Source of the DNA: an uncultured Halomonas sp.
Lineage (GTDB): Bacteria > Pseudomonadota > Gammaproteobacteria > Pseudomonadales > Halomonadaceae
DNA: 64,000 nucleotides
Reading direction: 5' to 3'
Assembly: GCF_947501415.1 (NCBI RefSeq)
Contig: NZ_CANMVL010000010.1
Coordinates: 62,001-126,000 of the forward strand
Part shown: positions 54,550-64,000 of the stretch, piece by piece
Layout of the letters: every line of letters starts with the position of its first letter
Numbering within the stretch: the first letter of the stretch is position 1
Made by a program: the position numbers and the translations under genes
The notes under the pieces: generated by a model
Told to the model about the DNA's origin: nothing
Databases searched by the model: none
Seen by the model: the letters and a program-made list of their open reading frames with translations, nothing else

Positions 54550-54933
54550 ATGAGCGATCAGCCTTCTGTCGTGCCAATTGAGGTGAAAACGGCGCCAGAA
54601 GCGGGAAAGGATCCCTTGACGAAGATGATCGAAATTGCCAAGGATGACAAACTGTCGGACCGCGACAAGGCCGCCTTGATCACCTACTCCCAGCAACGTT
54701 TTACCAATCGGCGGCGCATGGCCTATATGGCACTCTCCGGCTTGATCGGTTCACTGGCCTTTATCTTGGTTGCCGCGCTTGTCGACGGGCTTAACTGTCC
54801 GCCGGGCCAGACCTGCCAGGGCATCCTCGGTTCCATCGAGAATAGTCAGACCCTGATTGCCTGGATCATGGGCTTTCTGACGGCGATCGTCGGGGCGTAC
54901 TACGGGGTTTCCGCCTGGCGCCCCGCCAGCTGA
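54550..54933 (+). CDS. Small two-helix membrane protein
   Basis: A 127-aa protein: a hydrophilic N-terminal 55 residues, helix MALSGLIGSLAFILVAALVDG, a short loop with two Cys (NCPPGQTCQGIL) likely facing the periplasm, helix TLIAWIMGFLTAIVGAYYGV, and end SAWRPAS. The ATG follows AAGGAGACAAGACA. It lacks a recognised family name; the layout is like small phage-holin-type or unknown inner-membrane proteins. Confidence 0.72.
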   Translation: MSDQPSVVPIEVKTAPEAGKDPLTKMIEIAKDDKLSDRDKAALITYSQQRFTNRRRMAYMALSGLIGSLAFILVAALVDGLNCPPGQTCQGILGSIENSQTLIAWIMGFLTAIVGAYYGVSAWRPAS

Positions 54934-55004
54934 CAGCGCCCCACGACGACCATCGGCGACCGGCCCCCGCACACTCGTTCTGAATAGCGGAGGCCATGCT
55001 GAGG

Positions 55005-56414
55005 TCAGAAGGCGCCGAACAGGCTGCCCAGGGTGATGACGCTGATCAGCGCCAGCATCGGAATGATGATGGTGACCATGGCGATGTTGAGGTAGGACTG
55101 GCGGTGGGTCAGCCCGCAGATGGAGAGCAGGGTGATCACCGCGCCGCAGTGGGGCAGGGTGTCGAAGCCGCCGGCGGCGAGCACCGCCACCCGGTGCATC
55201 AGCTCCGGGGCGATGCCGGCCTGCTCGGCCAGCGCCAGGTAGTCGCTACCGAGGGTCTGCAGGGCGATGCTGAGGCCGCCGGAGGAGGAGCCGGTGATGC
55301 CTGCCAGTGTGGTCATGGCCACTGCCTCGGAGACCAGCGGGTTGCCAGGCGCCACGCCGAGCACCGCGTCGCGCAGGATGGCGAAGCCCGCTAGCGAGGC
55401 GATCACCGCACCGTAGCCCACCTCCGAGGCGGTATTGAAGATCGGCAGCATCGAACCCAGGGCACCCCGGTTGAGGGTGTCCTGCAGGCTTTGCCAGTGG
55501 CGTAGCCGGGTCAGTACCAGCCAGGCGCAGGCCGTCAGCAGGGCGATGATGATCGCCCACAGGCCGGTCTGGTTGGCCACCTGCAGCTCCGGATAGGCGG
55601 CACTCAGTGCACTCATGTCCAGACGGGGGAAGATCGCGTAGGTGAACAGCGCGTTGATTCCGATCACCAGCACCAGCGGTGTTATGGCCAGCATGAAGGG
55701 CATGCCATCGACAGGGCGACTGTCGCCCTCGGGAGTCAGGTTCGCCTCGCGGCTTTCGTCATGCTCGCCGTAGCCTTCACCGGCGGTCTGGGCGCGCAGG
55801 GCGCGACCGTTCAGCCACCACCAGCCGACCCCGAACATGATCAACGCCGCGATGATGCCAAGGCCAGGCGCGGCGAAGGCGTTGGTGCCGAAGTAGGGAA
55901 TCGGAATGGCGTTCTGGATCGCCGGAGTCCCCGGCAGGGCGGTCATGGTGAAGGTGAACGAGCCAAGGGCGATGGCGGCCGGAATCAGCCGCTTGGGAAT
56001 CGCGGCGGCGCGAAACAGCTCCCGGGCGATGGGGTAGATGGCGAATGCCACCACGAACAGTGATACCCCGCCGTAGGTCAGCAGGCCACAGGCCAGCACC
56101 ACGGTCAGGATGGCGTGACGCACCCCAAGCACTCGGGTGATCCAGTTGGCGATGGCGCTGGCCGCCCCGGAATCGGCCATCAGCTGCCCGAACAGTGCCC
56201 CAAGCAGGAAGATCGGGAAAAACTTCAGCAGGTAGCCGCCGAGTGCGCTCATGAAGGTCTCGGTATAGATCGGCAGCATCAGGGCGATATCGCCGGAGAG
56301 CAGCACCGCCAGAGTGGCCATCAGCGGTGCCAGCAGCAGCACCGAGTAGCCGCGGTAGGCCAGATACATCAGCAGCAGCAGCGAGATAACGATCGCCAGG
56401 GTACTGAAAAACAT
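55005..56414 (-). CDS. GntP-family permease
   Basis: A 469-aa inner-membrane carrier with about 12 helices: IVISLLLLMYLAYRGYSVLL, FLLGALFGQLMADSGAASAIA, TYGGVSLFVVAFAIYPIARE, FTMTALPGTPAIQNAIPIPYFGT, GITGSSSGGLSIALQTLG and AGGFDTLPHCGAVITLLSI. The family moves gluconate and other small hydroxy- or keto-acids with protons; the substrate here is unknown. ATG 56414 has AAGGA upstream. It is a single gene. Confidence 0.9.
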   Translation of the reverse strand: MFFSTLAIVISLLLLMYLAYRGYSVLLLAPLMATLAVLLSGDIALMLPIYTETFMSALGGYLLKFFPIFLLGALFGQLMADSGAASAIANWITRVLGVRHAILTVVLACGLLTYGGVSLFVVAFAIYPIARELFRAAAIPKRLIPAAIALGSFTFTMTALPGTPAIQNAIPIPYFGTNAFAAPGLGIIAALIMFGVGWWWLNGRALRAQTAGEGYGEHDESREANLTPEGDSRPVDGMPFMLAITPLVLVIGINALFTYAIFPRLDMSALSAAYPELQVANQTGLWAIIIALLTACAWLVLTRLRHWQSLQDTLNRGALGSMLPIFNTASEVGYGAVIASLAGFAILRDAVLGVAPGNPLVSEAVAMTTLAGITGSSSGGLSIALQTLGSDYLALAEQAGIAPELMHRVAVLAAGGFDTLPHCGAVITLLSICGLTHRQSYLNIAMVTIIIPMLALISVITLGSLFGAF

Positions 56415-56759
56415 GCAGACGTCCTTGTAGACAGAAACAGGGGGTATGGGTGTGGCCCACGCGGGCAGGTCTCCTTGGAGCAGCGAGGTGGCCAAAATGA
56501 GGCGGCGAATACTTACATATCCAACAATAAATACAAGAGGCCGATTTCCCCGTTCGTCCAGGGCCGAGATTCGGTGCCTGGAGCCGGAGAGGGGCGCAAG
56601 GGTAAGGCGTCAGGTTACATGGGGAGGAAGTTAGAGGCGCACCCTGTCGCGAAGGGCCTGGGTTGCGCCTTGCGACATCCTTGTCGTCAGGCCTCCGTCA
56701 GGAGCCCATTGGTGGGCCTGGTACGCTTGTGCCCCATGCGCTGCTGGCAGATGCGGGGG
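56415..56759. other. Gap between GntP and pncB genes, no gene seen
   Basis: Both flanking genes are on the minus strand. The AT-rich stretch at about 56512-56533 probably contains the GntP-gene promoter. GGCGCACCC at 56636-56644 faces GGGTTGCGCC at 56661-56670 as a bulged inverted repeat that may end the pncB transcript. No reading frame is convincing. Confidence 0.5.
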
Positions 56760-57980
56760 CTATCGTCCGGACTCTGCCGGCTCTTCGACGTTGAACACGC
56801 TTCTCAGGTAGTGGACATATTCCGGGTCGCGGGTGGTGGCCTTGCCCGGGGCATCGGAGATCTTGGCTACCGGCTGACCGTTGCACGAGACCATCTTGAT
56901 GACGATGTTCATCGGCGTCACCCCGGGCAGGTCGCAGGTCAGGCTGGTGCCGATGCCGAAGCTGGTGCGAATGCGCCCCTCCAGCGCCTTCTTGATGGCC
57001 ATGGCCGAGTCGAAGGTCAGTGCATCGCTGAAGATCAGCGTCTTGCCTCTGGGGTCGATGCCCAGCCGCTCATAGTGGCGGATGCACTTCTCGGCGAACA
57101 CCAGCGGATCGCCGCTGTCGTGGCGCAGGCCGTCGAACAGCTTGGCGAAGTAGAGATCGAAGTCGGCCAGGAAGGCATCCAGGGTGATGGTGTCGGTGAG
57201 CGCCACGCCGAGATGGCCTCGATACTCCTGGACCCAGGCCTCCAGGGCGGCGCGCTGGCTGTCCACCAGCCGGCTGCCCAGCTGCTGGTGGGCCATCACC
57301 CACTCGTGGGCCATGGTGCCCATCGGTGCCAGGCCGTGGCGGCGCGCGATATCGACATTGCTGGTGCCGACGAACTGGCCCGGAAACTCCTCGGCCAGCA
57401 CGCCGATAATCGCCTCCTGCACCGGTTGCGACAGCCGCCTTCGGGTGCCGAAGTCGGCCAGGCGGAAGTCGGCCAGCTGGGCCGACGTGTAGTCGCGGCG
57501 CAGCGCCGCCAGCTTGTCGCGCAGCCGGCTCACCGCCTGGTCGATGCTGGCGTCGGGATGCAGCACCCGATTTCGCACCTCGCTGATGATCGCCAGGATC
57601 ACGATCTCGAACAGGATGCTGTGCGACCAGGGACCGTCGATGACGATGCACAGCTCGCTGCCTTCCATGTAGGTAGCCACGTACTCCGGGCGGAAGCGGT
57701 AGAGCTCCAGGAAGCGAATGAAGTCGGGGGACAGGTAGGGAAAACCGCTCAGGTAGGCCGACTCGTCGCGGCTCAGGGCCAGGCTGGCCAGCCGATCGAT
57801 CTGGTCGCGAATCTCGCCCAGGTAGGGCGCCAGGTTCTCGGCGTTGCGGCAGCGAAACTCCCAGGCCACGCTGGCGTTGGGGTACTTGTGATGCACCCCC
57901 TGCATCATGGTCAGCTTGTACCAGTCGGTATCGAGCAGTGAGGTGATGATCTGGCCCGGTGCGCGGTACGCGGCCGCCAT
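56760..57980 (-). CDS. pncB: Nicotinate phosphoribosyltransferase
   Basis: A 406-aa NAD-salvage enzyme forming nicotinate mononucleotide from nicotinate, PRPP and [49 protein letters not shown] with the autophosphorylated His region, [56 protein letters not shown] and [10 protein letters not shown] are typical. ATG 57980 follows AGGGAG. It is divergent from the MFS gene. Confidence 0.96.
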   Translation of the reverse strand: MAAAYRAPGQIITSLLDTDWYKLTMMQGVHHKYPNASVAWEFRCRNAENLAPYLGEIRDQIDRLASLALSRDESAYLSGFPYLSPDFIRFLELYRFRPEYVATYMEGSELCIVIDGPWSHSILFEIVILAIISEVRNRVLHPDASIDQAVSRLRDKLAALRRDYTSAQLADFRLADFGTRRRLSQPVQEAIIGVLAEEFPGQFVGTSNVDIARRHGLAPMGTMAHEWVMAHQQLGSRLVDSQRAALEAWVQEYRGHLGVALTDTITLDAFLADFDLYFAKLFDGLRHDSGDPLVFAEKCIRHYERLGIDPRGKTLIFSDALTFDSAMAIKKALEGRIRTSFGIGTSLTCDLPGVTPMNIVIKMVSCNGQPVAKISDAPGKATTRDPEYVHYLRSVFNVEEPAESGR

Positions 57981-58181
57981 GGAGTGCTCCCTGTGTGGTG
58001 ATGGCATCGATGGTAATCGTATCGCTCGGGGGCGGCCATTTCGAGAGCTATCAAACAAGACACTCTCGCTTCAGGGTGGCAAGGCGGCCCGGGTCGGTGG
58101 CATTGTCGAGTCTGACGTGCCCGCGTCGCAATCTCGGCCACGCCGGTCACGCACCCTCGAAATCCGACAGGAGGAGTCGCC

Positions 58182-59468
58182 ATGAAACCGCTTTCGGGAA
58201 CGGGGTTCGCGATCTTCGGGGCCGCCCTGGTTGCCATCAGCTATGGGTTGGCACGCTTCGCCTTCGGGCTCTTCGTGCCCCCGATACGCGACGAGCTGGG
58301 CCTCTCCTCCTATGTGATCGGCATCATCGGCTCACTGCCGCTGATCAGCTTCCTTCTGGCCACCGCGGTGGCCCCCGTGATCACCGACCATCTCGGCGCC
58401 CGCTATACGGCGGTGCTCTCGGGACTCTTCGGTGCCGCCGGGCTTGCGCTGATCAGTCGAGCCAGTGGGCCGCTGATGTTGGGCTCGGGGGTATTCGCGT
58501 GTGGCATCTGCACCGGCTTGATGATGCCTGCGCTGACCGCGGCCATGCAGGCAACAGTCAGGCGGTCGTTGCATGGCCGCGTCAGCTCGGTGATGAACGC
58601 GGGGACCAGCATCGGCGTGATCGTGGCCGTCCCGACGGTGCTGTTCCTGGCTGGCGCCTGGCGCCACGCCTATCTCTCCTTCGCCGTTCTTGCCGTTCTC
58701 GGTGTGATCGCCGCCTGGCTCCTCCTGCCCTCGGTCTCGCGGGTCGTGCCGGCCGACGCGGCATCACCACCGCCGCTTGGCGAGCTGCCGTGGTCACGGC
58801 TGGTCAGGCTATCGCTGTTTGCCTATGTGATGGGCTTGGTCTCCTCCGCCTACTGGATCTTCGCGCCTGACCTGGTGGTCACCCTGGGTGGCCTTCCCCC
58901 GGGCGTTACAGGGTGGTTATGGCTGGCGGTGGGTATCGCGGGGCTTGGCGGTGCCATGGTGGCCGATCTGGCCGATCGCAACAACCCGCCGATTACCCAG
59001 GCGCTGATGCTGATGATGTTGGCGGCGAGCCTGGCGCTGCTGGCGGCAAGCCCCGCCAACTCGGTGCTGGCGGCCTTTTCCGCGCTGGTCTTCGGCCTGG
59101 CCTACATGAGCCTGACCGGTCTCTATCTGATGACCGGCATCCGGTTGCTGCCGGGCCGGCTCTCGATGGGGCCGGTGCTGCCCTTCATGGCGGTATCGCT
59201 GGGCCAGGCCACTGGCTCGCCGGCAGTGGGGGCGCTGGTGGATGGCTTTGGCTATGCCGATGCGTTCGCCATGTTCGCGGCCCTCGGCATTCTGGTGGCC
59301 GTGCTCTCGCCCTTCTACCCCGGCGCCATCGCCCAGGCGGAGGAGGAGGCCTCCGAGGAGGAGGGCGGTCTTCAGGCGGCCTACGACCACCAGCTTCAGA
59401 ACGAGGAGGGTGAGCCGCTGGAGGATCCTCTCGAGGATGAAGATGAAACTTCCGCCGCCACCTCGTGA
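58182..59468 (+). CDS. MFS transporter
   Basis: A 428-aa protein with 12 helices. ISYGLARFAFGLFVPPIRDELG opens it, the A-motif-like GARYTAVLSGLFGAAG follows helix 2, and the halves are split by a cytosolic loop near SRVVPADAASPPPLGEL. The acidic C-terminus (EEEASEEEGG, EGEPLEDPLEDEDE) extends past the last helix. Substrate unknown; CynX/YbfB-like exporters are similar. Its last 73 bp overlap the end of the opposite-strand diguanylate cyclase gene. Confidence 0.88.
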   Translation: MKPLSGTGFAIFGAALVAISYGLARFAFGLFVPPIRDELGLSSYVIGIIGSLPLISFLLATAVAPVITDHLGARYTAVLSGLFGAAGLALISRASGPLMLGSGVFACGICTGLMMPALTAAMQATVRRSLHGRVSSVMNAGTSIGVIVAVPTVLFLAGAWRHAYLSFAVLAVLGVIAAWLLLPSVSRVVPADAASPPPLGELPWSRLVRLSLFAYVMGLVSSAYWIFAPDLVVTLGGLPPGVTGWLWLAVGIAGLGGAMVADLADRNNPPITQALMLMMLAASLALLAASPANSVLAAFSALVFGLAYMSLTGLYLMTGIRLLPGRLSMGPVLPFMAVSLGQATGSPAVGALVDGFGYADAFAMFAALGILVAVLSPFYPGAIAQAEEEASEEEGGLQAAYDHQLQNEEGEPLEDPLEDEDETSAATS

Positions 59469-60706
59469 CTGACCACTACCCGGTTCCTGCCGCCGTGCTT
59501 GCCATTGTAGAGCGCGCGGTCGGCCCGCTGGATCAGCTCGTCCAGATCGGTTTCATCGTCGAGAACTTCGGCGATGCCGATGGTGACGGTGAGGCGGTGG
59601 TCGGGCATGGCCTCCATCACCGTCAGCTCGCTGATCTTGCTCCGCAGGCGCTCCGCCACCATTCGTGCGTCCTTCAGATGGGTCTCCGGCAGGGCCACGA
59701 TGAACTCCTCGCCCCCGAAACGCCCGATCACATCCTGGGGACGGAGGGATCGCCGGCAGGCTTCCGCGATCGCGGCCAGCACTCGATCTCCCTGGCTATG
59801 TCCCCAGGTATCGTTGATGGCCTTGAAGTGATCCACGTCGATCATGAACAGGCAGAAGGGCGCCTGGTCGCGCCGCGTGCGCCGTAGCAGCGTCTTGGCG
59901 CGTGTCATGAAGTGGCGGCGAGAGTCCAGGCCGGTCAGCGCGTCCTGCTCGGCGACCCTGCGCAGCTGTGCCTCCAGCGACTTGCGGTGTGCGATCTCCT
60001 CGACCAGCTGGCGGTTCTGTACACGCTCCTCCTGCAGAAGCGCGAACTGCTTGCGCTGCAGCTTCTCCAGGCGTAGCAGGGTGAAGAAGCCTACACCATT
60101 GGTCATGATAAGCAGCAGGGTGGTGCGCATCACGACCACGGCAGAGGCGTCCGCCGCCATCACGGAAGCAATCAGAAAGCCGATGCCCAGATAGAGGCTG
60201 GCGACTGCCGCGACGGGCAGCAGATTTGGGATGAGCAGATAGAAGGCCATGGTGGCGACCACGACTGCCGGCACCTGGGTTGCAAGGCTCTCGGGTCGCA
60301 AGGGAACGATCAGGATGATACCGGTTGCCAGTATCCAGAGTGGCAGGGCGTGCAGCCAGTCATGGCAGATGTAGTGGCCTCGGTGTCCAATCACGACGGC
60401 GAGGGTCAGGCATGAGACGACCACCAGGATGCGCATGGTGATCAACAGCGTGAACTCCAGGGTCAAGCCGGTATAAAAATAGTCCGAGATGGCAAACATG
60501 CCGAAGATCAAGGCCGCCACGCTTAGCGCCAGGCCGGTTTCCGTTCGAACTCGCGGCTGGATGCTTCGGCGATACAGCGCTTCCCTGCCCTGCTCGTGGA
60601 ACTGACCGGTCAACCGGTGCAAGTGATGTGTGGTTCCTGGTGCCGGCAAGGCCAGGTTCTCCCCGTCCAGTTTGGGTTGAAGGGCATTGCGTCTCCCGTC
60701 GGGCAT
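59396..60706 (-). CDS. Membrane diguanylate cyclase
   Basis: A 436-aa protein: about six helices (55-235) of an integral sensor type, a coiled linker (LEKLQRKQFALLQEERVQNR), then GGDEF with an active GGEEF motif (331-335) and an intact RxxD feedback site (RPQD) five residues upstream. It makes c-di-GMP from two GTP. The C-terminus is a Ser-rich tail (EVSSSSSRGSSSGSPSSF) encoded inside the overlap with the MFS gene. It is 70 bp downstream of a second cyclase on the same strand. The start MPDGRRNAL is chosen by context. Confidence 0.9.
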   Translation of the reverse strand: MPDGRRNALQPKLDGENLALPAPGTTHHLHRLTGQFHEQGREALYRRSIQPRVRTETGLALSVAALIFGMFAISDYFYTGLTLEFTLLITMRILVVVSCLTLAVVIGHRGHYICHDWLHALPLWILATGIILIVPLRPESLATQVPAVVVATMAFYLLIPNLLPVAAVASLYLGIGFLIASVMAADASAVVVMRTTLLLIMTNGVGFFTLLRLEKLQRKQFALLQEERVQNRQLVEEIAHRKSLEAQLRRVAEQDALTGLDSRRHFMTRAKTLLRRTRRDQAPFCLFMIDVDHFKAINDTWGHSQGDRVLAAIAEACRRSLRPQDVIGRFGGEEFIVALPETHLKDARMVAERLRSKISELTVMEAMPDHRLTVTIGIAEVLDDETDLDELIQRADRALYNGKHGGRNRVVVSHEVAAEVSSSSSRGSSSGSPSSF

Positions 60707-60776
60707 GGTGGACCCGAAGGCGACTGGATCCCGGGTCAGGATATCGGAACCGGGCGTTGCCAGACGTTTAATCGGC

Positions 60777-62786
60777 CTACGCGGTATTCGCTGACGCGGA
60801 GCCTTGTTGGGGCAGTGAGGCCGGCAACGCCACACAGACGCGATTGCGACCGCTGCGCTTGGCCCGGTAGAGTGCCTCGTCGGCATTCTTGAGCAGCAGC
60901 GGTAGTCGGTCTTGTTCGGGACGAGGGTGTGTGGCCACGCCGATGGAAACCGTGTAGTGAATGGCCTCACCCGAGGTGAGGGTTACCGGCTTTTCGGCCA
61001 GTGCCTGACGCAGTGCTTCCGCTCGGCGATGACCCTGAGCCAGATCGGCATTGGGCAGCAGCACGACAAACTCCTCGCCACCAAAGCGAGCCAGAATATC
61101 GGTGCCACGCAGCAGATGCTGGCAGGTTTTTGCCAGCTCTTTCAGTACCTCATCGCCTGCATCATGCCCATAGCGATCATTGACCGCCTTGAAGTGGTCA
61201 ATATCCAGTGCCAGTGCGGTTAGGGGGTTGCCCTCGCGCTGGAGGCGCTTGACCTCGTTGCTGGCCAGCTCGTCGAAGTAACGTCGGTTGGCCAGCCCCG
61301 TCAGCGCATCACGGTAAGCCAGGTCCTCGAGGGAGCGTTCGAGTCTCGCCTGCTCACTGATGTCCTGCACGCTGCAGCGACCCACCATCAGCGTGCTGAA
61401 AGGGGAGAGTCGTGATGACACGCTGCACAGCACGGTCAGCCGCTCGCCATTTCGGCACACCAGGTCGGCACGATGCTGCTGTTGTTGACCACTGGCCAGG
61501 GAGCCCATCAATGCGTGGATGGTCTCCCGTGACTCCTCGTCCATCAGATCACTGATACGCAGGCGATCCACGATATCGTCGCGTTCATAACCCAGGTAGT
61601 CCAGGAGGGCACGGTTGACGTTGGTAATCAGCCCATCCGCCGCCACGGTCACATAGCCGATGGGAGCGTTCTCATAGAGATCCTTGAAGTCCGCCAGCTG
61701 CTGGCGCTGTGCCGCACGCGCCGCACGTCGCTCTTCGCGACTGGTGATGATGAAGTGAACCAGTACCCCGGCCATCGCAAACAGGCCGGCCAGGAACGCC
61801 TTGAACCAGTTCTTGAGATACAACGCGCCTGCCTGCCACTGAGCCTTTTCAGTTTGTACCAGCATCGTCCACTCGGCGGCATAGGTATCGTTGATAAGCC
61901 CCCTATTGATCGCATAGTCACCGTGAAAGAGGCCATTGCGGAAGTTGGCGATATCGAAGCGAGTGAAGCTGAAGAGGTCGTCGTTCAACTCCAGCTGCCC
62001 TGTCGGTTCTGCCTGCAGGCGCTCCCACAACCTCGGTTGCCATGCGGAGAGGGTGCGTCCGGGCTGCCCCAACATCCAGCTCCACTCATTTTCGCGCCGG
62101 TGGTTGAGCAACCAGTAGCCCTCCGAGTTCAGCAGCATGGCGCGGTCGACAGCGGGGAAGTGTGCGCGATACTGGTTGAGCAATCCGCCCGCCAGGTAGT
62201 TCAGCACCAGCAGGCCAGCGGGCTCCCCTTCGCCGTCGCCGATCATGCGCACCAGACGCAGCACCGGTTTGTGGGGCGTCTCGATCCTGCCCTGTTCGAC
62301 GTTGAGGTCGAGCGGCGAGAGATAGACCTGGCCCACTTCCAGGTTCAGCCCCTCCTGGACATAGTAGCGTCCAGACTTGTCTTGCAGTGCCTCCTCGGAC
62401 ACGGCATGGGAGGCGCCAGGTGCATGGTTGATGCGCACCCGCTCATGGCCCTGCAGGTCGATAAACCGGATCTGGTCGTAGCGTCCATACACATCGCTGG
62501 TATCGATCAGGGTGCGTTCCATCCTGGCCTGGTTGACGGCAGACGGGGTCGCCACGAAGTCTCTTACGCTGTCGAGCAGCGCGAGCTGGTGGGCATCCTG
62601 TACCGCCTTGAGCAGATGTTCCTGTAGCTGAGTCCTGGCCGTTCTCAGCAGCTGGGTGTGACGCTCGAGGGCTCGCTCCTTGAGGTTGGCGTCGTAGAGC
62701 GCCTTGCCGCCCCACAGCAGACCCGCCAGCACCACGAACACTACCGCGGTGGTATATGCCTGTGTCTTGAGTATCGTTTTATGCAT
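60777..62786 (-). CDS. dCache-like PAS-GGDEF diguanylate cyclase
   Basis: A 669-aa inner-membrane protein: helix (9-30), periplasmic double-Cache-like sensor (35-325), helix (about 330-350), PAS (365-485) and GGDEF (500-655). The active motif GGEEF (569-573) has RxxD (RGTD) five residues upstream, so activity and product inhibition are expected. The periplasmic part shows YYVQEGLNLEVGQVYLSPLDLN, as in Cache sensors for small ligands. It precedes a second cyclase gene on the same strand. Confidence 0.9.
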   Translation of the reverse strand: MHKTILKTQAYTTAVVFVVLAGLLWGGKALYDANLKERALERHTQLLRTARTQLQEHLLKAVQDAHQLALLDSVRDFVATPSAVNQARMERTLIDTSDVYGRYDQIRFIDLQGHERVRINHAPGASHAVSEEALQDKSGRYYVQEGLNLEVGQVYLSPLDLNVEQGRIETPHKPVLRLVRMIGDGEGEPAGLLVLNYLAGGLLNQYRAHFPAVDRAMLLNSEGYWLLNHRRENEWSWMLGQPGRTLSAWQPRLWERLQAEPTGQLELNDDLFSFTRFDIANFRNGLFHGDYAINRGLINDTYAAEWTMLVQTEKAQWQAGALYLKNWFKAFLAGLFAMAGVLVHFIITSREERRAARAAQRQQLADFKDLYENAPIGYVTVAADGLITNVNRALLDYLGYERDDIVDRLRISDLMDEESRETIHALMGSLASGQQQQHRADLVCRNGERLTVLCSVSSRLSPFSTLMVGRCSVQDISEQARLERSLEDLAYRDALTGLANRRYFDELASNEVKRLQREGNPLTALALDIDHFKAVNDRYGHDAGDEVLKELAKTCQHLLRGTDILARFGGEEFVVLLPNADLAQGHRRAEALRQALAEKPVTLTSGEAIHYTVSIGVATHPRPEQDRLPLLLKNADEALYRAKRSGRNRVCVALPASLPQQGSASANTA

Positions 62787-63291
62787 CGTGTTTCCCGAGA
62801 GCGGCTCGCAAGGCTAGACCCGGTTTGCAGGGCTTTCGTAACGTTGTGCTTGAGCCACCGGTAATGGCTTGGTGAAGATTGCAGGCGATGATCATGCCTT
62901 CCCGGGCGCCACCAATCCACCGCTTCGCATCACCTGCCTTGCCATCCGCTAGCGTGGCTGCGCGCCTCGTGAACATATCCTTCGTGCAATGTGGGCATGA
63001 CTGTGGCTGGTCAGGAAAGCCCTTCAGGCATGGCGAGTCAGGTGGGGGGGCTCAGCTCGGGCTTCAGTGGCTGGACGCAGGAGGCTCGTCAATCAAGTAC
63101 TGGTAGATTCGAAAAATCTTGATGATGGTCAAGAAGGTGGCGAGAGGGTGTTATAGGATTATGACTTTTTGACCGTGTTGCCTACTCTGTTGGGCCGGCT
63201 AATGTTCTGCACATTAACCGTAGCTCTGGACGTCAATCATAAGAGGAGTGCAGTGTGCTGAACCGACAGCTGGGCCGGCATGGGAGGTGGT
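62787..63291. other. 505-bp divergent gap, no gene seen
   Basis: It lies between the minus-strand PAS-GGDEF gene and the plus-strand PAS gene. No reading frame has a ribosome site and family features. CTTGAT-GATG-GTCAAG (63118-63133) is a near-perfect short palindrome just before an AT-rich segment (63150-63175), a likely control region for the plus-strand gene. No GEMM-type c-di-GMP riboswitch was recognised. Confidence 0.5.
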
Positions 63292-64000
63292 ATGACTGTC
63301 AAAAATAACCGTGCAGGAGTGAACCCGGTTCAGTCGGCCGGTAATGCGGGGGCGGAAGGCGCTGCTTGTCACTGCAGCACGATGTCAGCCTTGCGCCAGC
63401 GCCTCAATCAACTCTCTACCGCGGTCGAGCAAAGCCCGGTCGCCATCGCGATCACGAACACCGAGGGGCAGATCGAGTATGTCAATCAGCGCTTTGTCGA
63501 TGTGACGGGCTACAGCCGCGAGGAGTTGCTGGGCAAGACGCCAGCCGTGATTCAGTCAGGAGAGACGGCACCCTCGGTCTACCGGGATCTCTGGGAAACG
63601 CTGAAGGCCGGTGAGGTGTGGCGCGGTGAAATGCTCAACCGGCGCAAGAACGGGGAGTGTTACTGGGAAGCCGAGGTGATCACTCCGGTGCGCGATGATC
63701 AGGGCCAGGTGGTCAACTATGTCGCTGTCAAGGAGGATGTTACCGAGCGCCGTCGCCAGAAGCGTGAACTCGAACTGTTGGCAACGGTCTTCAAGACCGG
63801 TCAGGCGACCATGATTACCGACGCCGAGATGCGGATCGAGCGTGCCAACCAGGCATTCACCGATGTCACCGGGTATCGCGAGGATGAAGTGCTGGGCAAG
63901 ACACCCAGGATCTTCAAGTCGGGCAGGCATGGCACGGCATTCTATCGGCGGCTGTGGGACTCGCTTTTCGACACCGGCCATTGGCAGGGGGAGATCTGGA
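63292..64000 (+). CDS. PAS-repeat sensor protein (partial, runs off window)
   Basis: At least 236 codons are open to the window end. After about 40 residues of low-complexity start come two PAS domains with PAC ends: first VEQSPVAIAITNTEGQIEYVNQRF to VAVKEDVTERR (about 48-155), then FKTGQATMITDAEMRIERANQAF onward (about 165-236). Both have the VTGY..EE/DE.LGK signature. No membrane segment is seen, so it is probably cytosolic. Such arrays usually end in GGDEF/EAL or a histidine kinase, which lies outside. GGGAGG precedes the ATG. Confidence 0.88.
   Translation, partial: MTVKNNRAGVNPVQSAGNAGAEGAACHCSTMSALRQRLNQLSTAVEQSPVAIAITNTEGQIEYVNQRFVDVTGYSREELLGKTPAVIQSGETAPSVYRDLWETLKAGEVWRGEMLNRRKNGECYWEAEVITPVRDDQGQVVNYVAVKEDVTERRRQKRELELLATVFKTGQATMITDAEMRIERANQAFTDVTGYREDEVLGKTPRIFKSGRHGTAFYRRLWDSLFDTGHWQGEIW

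Noticed and set aside
62787..63291. c-di-GMP riboswitch before PAS/GGDEF genes
   Set aside because: I looked for the GEMM core and tetraloop-receptor pattern and did not find it.

Overview
The window is high-GC, gene-dense DNA with no plasmid, phage or transposase genes. It reads as the chromosome of a halophilic gammaproteobacterium of the Halomonas type. The evidence is an NhaD-type Na+/H+ antiporter, a FabV enoyl reductase, a Pseudomonas-style AraC-family ArgR beside an ast/aru arginine-succinyltransferase operon with two AstA paralogues, a TgpA transglutaminase with MoxR and DUF58 partners, and many c-di-GMP signalling proteins. The taxon is an inference from gene content; no rRNA is present.

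Layout. 0-6 kb: the tail of a response regulator and an RstB-like kinase with an apparently duplicated sensor region, metR, a lysozyme-inhibitor/COG3650-like lipoprotein, azoR, tag, gloA and a META-domain lipoprotein. 6-12 kb: the minus-strand queA-tgt-yajC-secD-secF cluster with hairpins between cistrons, followed by tRNA-Leu(CAA) with a near-consensus promoter and a terminator. 12-22 kb: DUF1206, ExoD, a small membrane protein, rnk behind a switch-like leader, a LysE-type exporter, aidB, a Nudix hydrolase, the moxR-DUF58-tgpA operon and gpx. 22-34 kb: fabV, argR with an EamA exporter, a methyltransferase, then astC-aruF-aruG-astD-astB-zapE as tightly overlapping genes (no astE here).

35-40.4 kb: a minus-strand operon made of a periplasmic binding-like protein, an outer-membrane porin, a PAS-GGDEF-EAL receptor and a LuxI-like/exosortase-type acyltransferase. 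This is the most interesting candidate system in the window. 40.6-49 kb: nhaD, DUF3581, arfB, DUF3820, a CbiX chelatase, nfsA, a yeast-Fcy1-like deaminase, an unknown small protein, a GST and a secreted glycerophosphodiesterase. 49.2-50 kb is a decay zone: a secreted cupin gene split by one in-frame TAA, the 3' end of an AraC regulator, and a 46-bp duplicated fragment of the unknown gene at 46.3 kb.

50-64 kb: zntA and a divergent MerR regulator sharing a 19-bp-spacer promoter and a 13-bp direct-repeat array, a voltage-sensor-like membrane protein, an sll1863-like coiled-coil protein, a small membrane protein, a GntP permease, pncB, an MFS transporter, two diguanylate cyclases, and a PAS-repeat sensor gene that runs off the window.

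A recurring feature is short tandem repeats of differing unit length (6, 7, 13, 13/14, 15, 17 and 23 bp) in leaders, signal-peptide codons and intergenic gaps. All function calls rest on reading motifs by eye; no database search was run.
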